In this document: one piece after another, positions 6,002 through 6,780 of the stretch
How positions within the stretch are numbered: position 1 is the stretch's first letter
Layout of the letters: every line of letters begins with the position of its first letter
NCBI GenBank assembly: GCA_900320415.1
Contig: ONSE01000060.1
Location: 1-6,780 of the forward strand
Length of the DNA: 6,780 nt
Direction: 5' to 3'
DNA from: an uncultured Eubacteriales bacterium
Lineage (GTDB): Bacteria > Bacillota > Clostridia > Oscillospirales > Acutalibacteraceae
Notes under the pieces: generated by a model
What the model was told of the DNA's origin: nothing
What the model saw: the letters and a program-made list of their open reading frames with translations, nothing else
Database searches by the model: none
Program-made: the position numbers and the translations under genes

Positions 6002-6691
6002 TTATCTTATCAAGACCGGCATAAACCCGACCCGATCGCATGAGATCAGGCGGAAATCCACACCCTTGTACTCGCCCTCAAACGCGAGCTTAAAGTTCTG
6101 CCTGCCGTGAAGATGACCGTAATAACACCTTTTGATATTGTGCTCCGTCAGGACATCCATGATCTCTTTGCACTCAATTCCACGGAAATACGGCGGGTAA
6201 TGCAGAAAGACGACAGGCTCTTTTCCTGTCTGCTCCGCGGCGTCGATGGACATCCGCAGGCGGCCGACCTCACGGTTGAGCACCTTGATATCCTCGGGGG
6301 TATCGTTTTCCAGGAACCAGCCCCGCGTGCCGCACACGGCAAACTCTCCGCAGGTGTAGGTATTGTTAAAGAGGATGGATATGGAATCCAGACCGTTTTC
6401 AGCCAGATATTTCTCCATTTTGCTCTTTGTTCCCCACCAGTAGTCGTGGTTTCCCTTGAGGAATATCTTTTTTCCCGGTAATTCGTCAATAAAGCGGAAA
6501 TCCTCATAGGTTGACTCCAGCTTCATTGCCCAGGAAATATCTCCCGCGATCACCACAGTGTCGCCGGGTGTCACCAGCTTTTCCCAATTCTCCTTCAGAC
6601 GGGAAACGTAATCATTCCATCCCGCGAAGACATCCATCGGCTTATCCTCACCGATCGAGAGATGCAGGTCCCCGATAGCATACAGCGCCAT
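6002..6691 (-). CDS. Calcineurin-like metallophosphoesterase, substrate unknown
   Basis: A complete 229-residue metallophosphoesterase of the calcineurin-like superfamily, cytosolic, with no signal peptide or membrane segment. It probably hydrolyses a phosphoester bond using two metal ions. The metal-binding motifs appear in the canonical order: GDLH (Asp8, His10), AGDIS (Asp51), GNHD (Asn81, His82), FLHYPP (His164) and GHLHG (His193, His195). All ligands are intact, so an active enzyme is expected. The very short form, with no domain beyond the core fold, resembles uncharacterised conserved bacterial phosphohydrolases; the substrate cannot be named from sequence. The ATG at 6689-6691 overlaps the upstream TAA by one base (TAATG) and has no good Shine-Dalgarno, so translation is probably coupled to the preceding gene. 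No terminator is visible between its stop and the tig promoter, so its transcript may run on into tig. Confidence 0.9.
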   Translation of the reverse strand: MALYAIGDLHLSIGEDKPMDVFAGWNDYVSRLKENWEKLVTPGDTVVIAGDISWAMKLESTYEDFRFIDELPGKKIFLKGNHDYWWGTKSKMEKYLAENGLDSISILFNNTYTCGEFAVCGTRGWFLENDTPEDIKVLNREVGRLRMSIDAAEQTGKEPVVFLHYPPYFRGIECKEIMDVLTEHNIKRCYYGHLHGRQNFKLAFEGEYKGVDFRLISCDRVGFMPVLIR

Positions 6692-6780
6692 TACTCGATA
6701 GAAAGCGCTTTGAGGACATACGCGGACATCTCATCGGAAGAGGTAACATCCGAAAAACGCGCCGTCTTATTCTTCAGACC
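6691..6780 (-). CDS. C-terminal end of an unidentified protein (cut by window edge)
   Basis: An open frame enters from the right edge and runs 29 codons to a TAA at 6691-6693, ending SSDEMSAYVLKALSIE. I do not recognise the family; the fragment is too short for domains or motifs. The support for a real gene is positional. The frame is open up to a stop that overlaps the next ATG by a single base (TAATG), a classic same-operon junction, and the next gene lacks a Shine-Dalgarno of its own. It is probably co-transcribed with the metallophosphoesterase. Confidence 0.6.
   Translation of the reverse strand, partial: GLKNKTARFSDVTSSDEMSAYVLKALSIE

Overview
This window is a run of same-strand (minus) genes from a bacterial core chromosome. 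It carries the conserved protein-quality-control cluster tig-clpP-clpX-lon-engB, with a metallophosphoesterase gene just upstream. The order suggests a Firmicute, probably a moderate-GC member of the Clostridia (Ruminococcaceae/Oscillospiraceae-like). That placement is inferred from synteny, the strong AGGAGG-type ribosome binding sites and the protein style; no marker gene settles it.

Layout in transcription order (right to left). (a) 6691-6780: the last 29 codons of an unidentified gene, whose TAA overlaps the next ATG by one base. (b) 6002-6691: a complete calcineurin-like metallophosphoesterase. (c) 5965-6001: a very good sigma-A promoter with an extended -10, starting two bases after the phosphoesterase stop. 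(d) 4646-5926: trigger factor. (e) 4010-4591: ClpP peptidase. (f) 2674-3996: ClpX unfoldase. (g) 2581-2639: a long hairpin followed by a T-rich tract, read as an intrinsic terminator or attenuator. (h) 163-2565: Lon protease. (i) 1-152: the N-terminal third or so of the ribosome-assembly GTPase EngB/YsxC, cut by the window edge. All gaps between genes are under 110 bases, and no RNA gene, CRISPR array or insertion sequence is visible.

The genes form one functional theme. Trigger factor meets nascent chains at the ribosome exit. ClpX unfolds substrates and feeds them to ClpP. Lon degrades misfolded proteins on its own. EngB acts in large-subunit assembly. Translation appears coupled at several junctions: the clpP stop lies inside the clpX Shine-Dalgarno, the lon stop overlaps the engB Shine-Dalgarno, and the phosphoesterase starts inside the stop of the gene before it. 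The likely main transcript starts upstream of tig and runs through clpP and clpX. Part of it should stop at the hairpin, leaving lon-engB at a lower or separately controlled level.

I found no previously undescribed system here. The observations worth checking are regulatory: the hairpin squeezed against the lon ribosome binding site, and the housekeeping promoter with no recognisable CtsR or CIRCE heat-shock operator.
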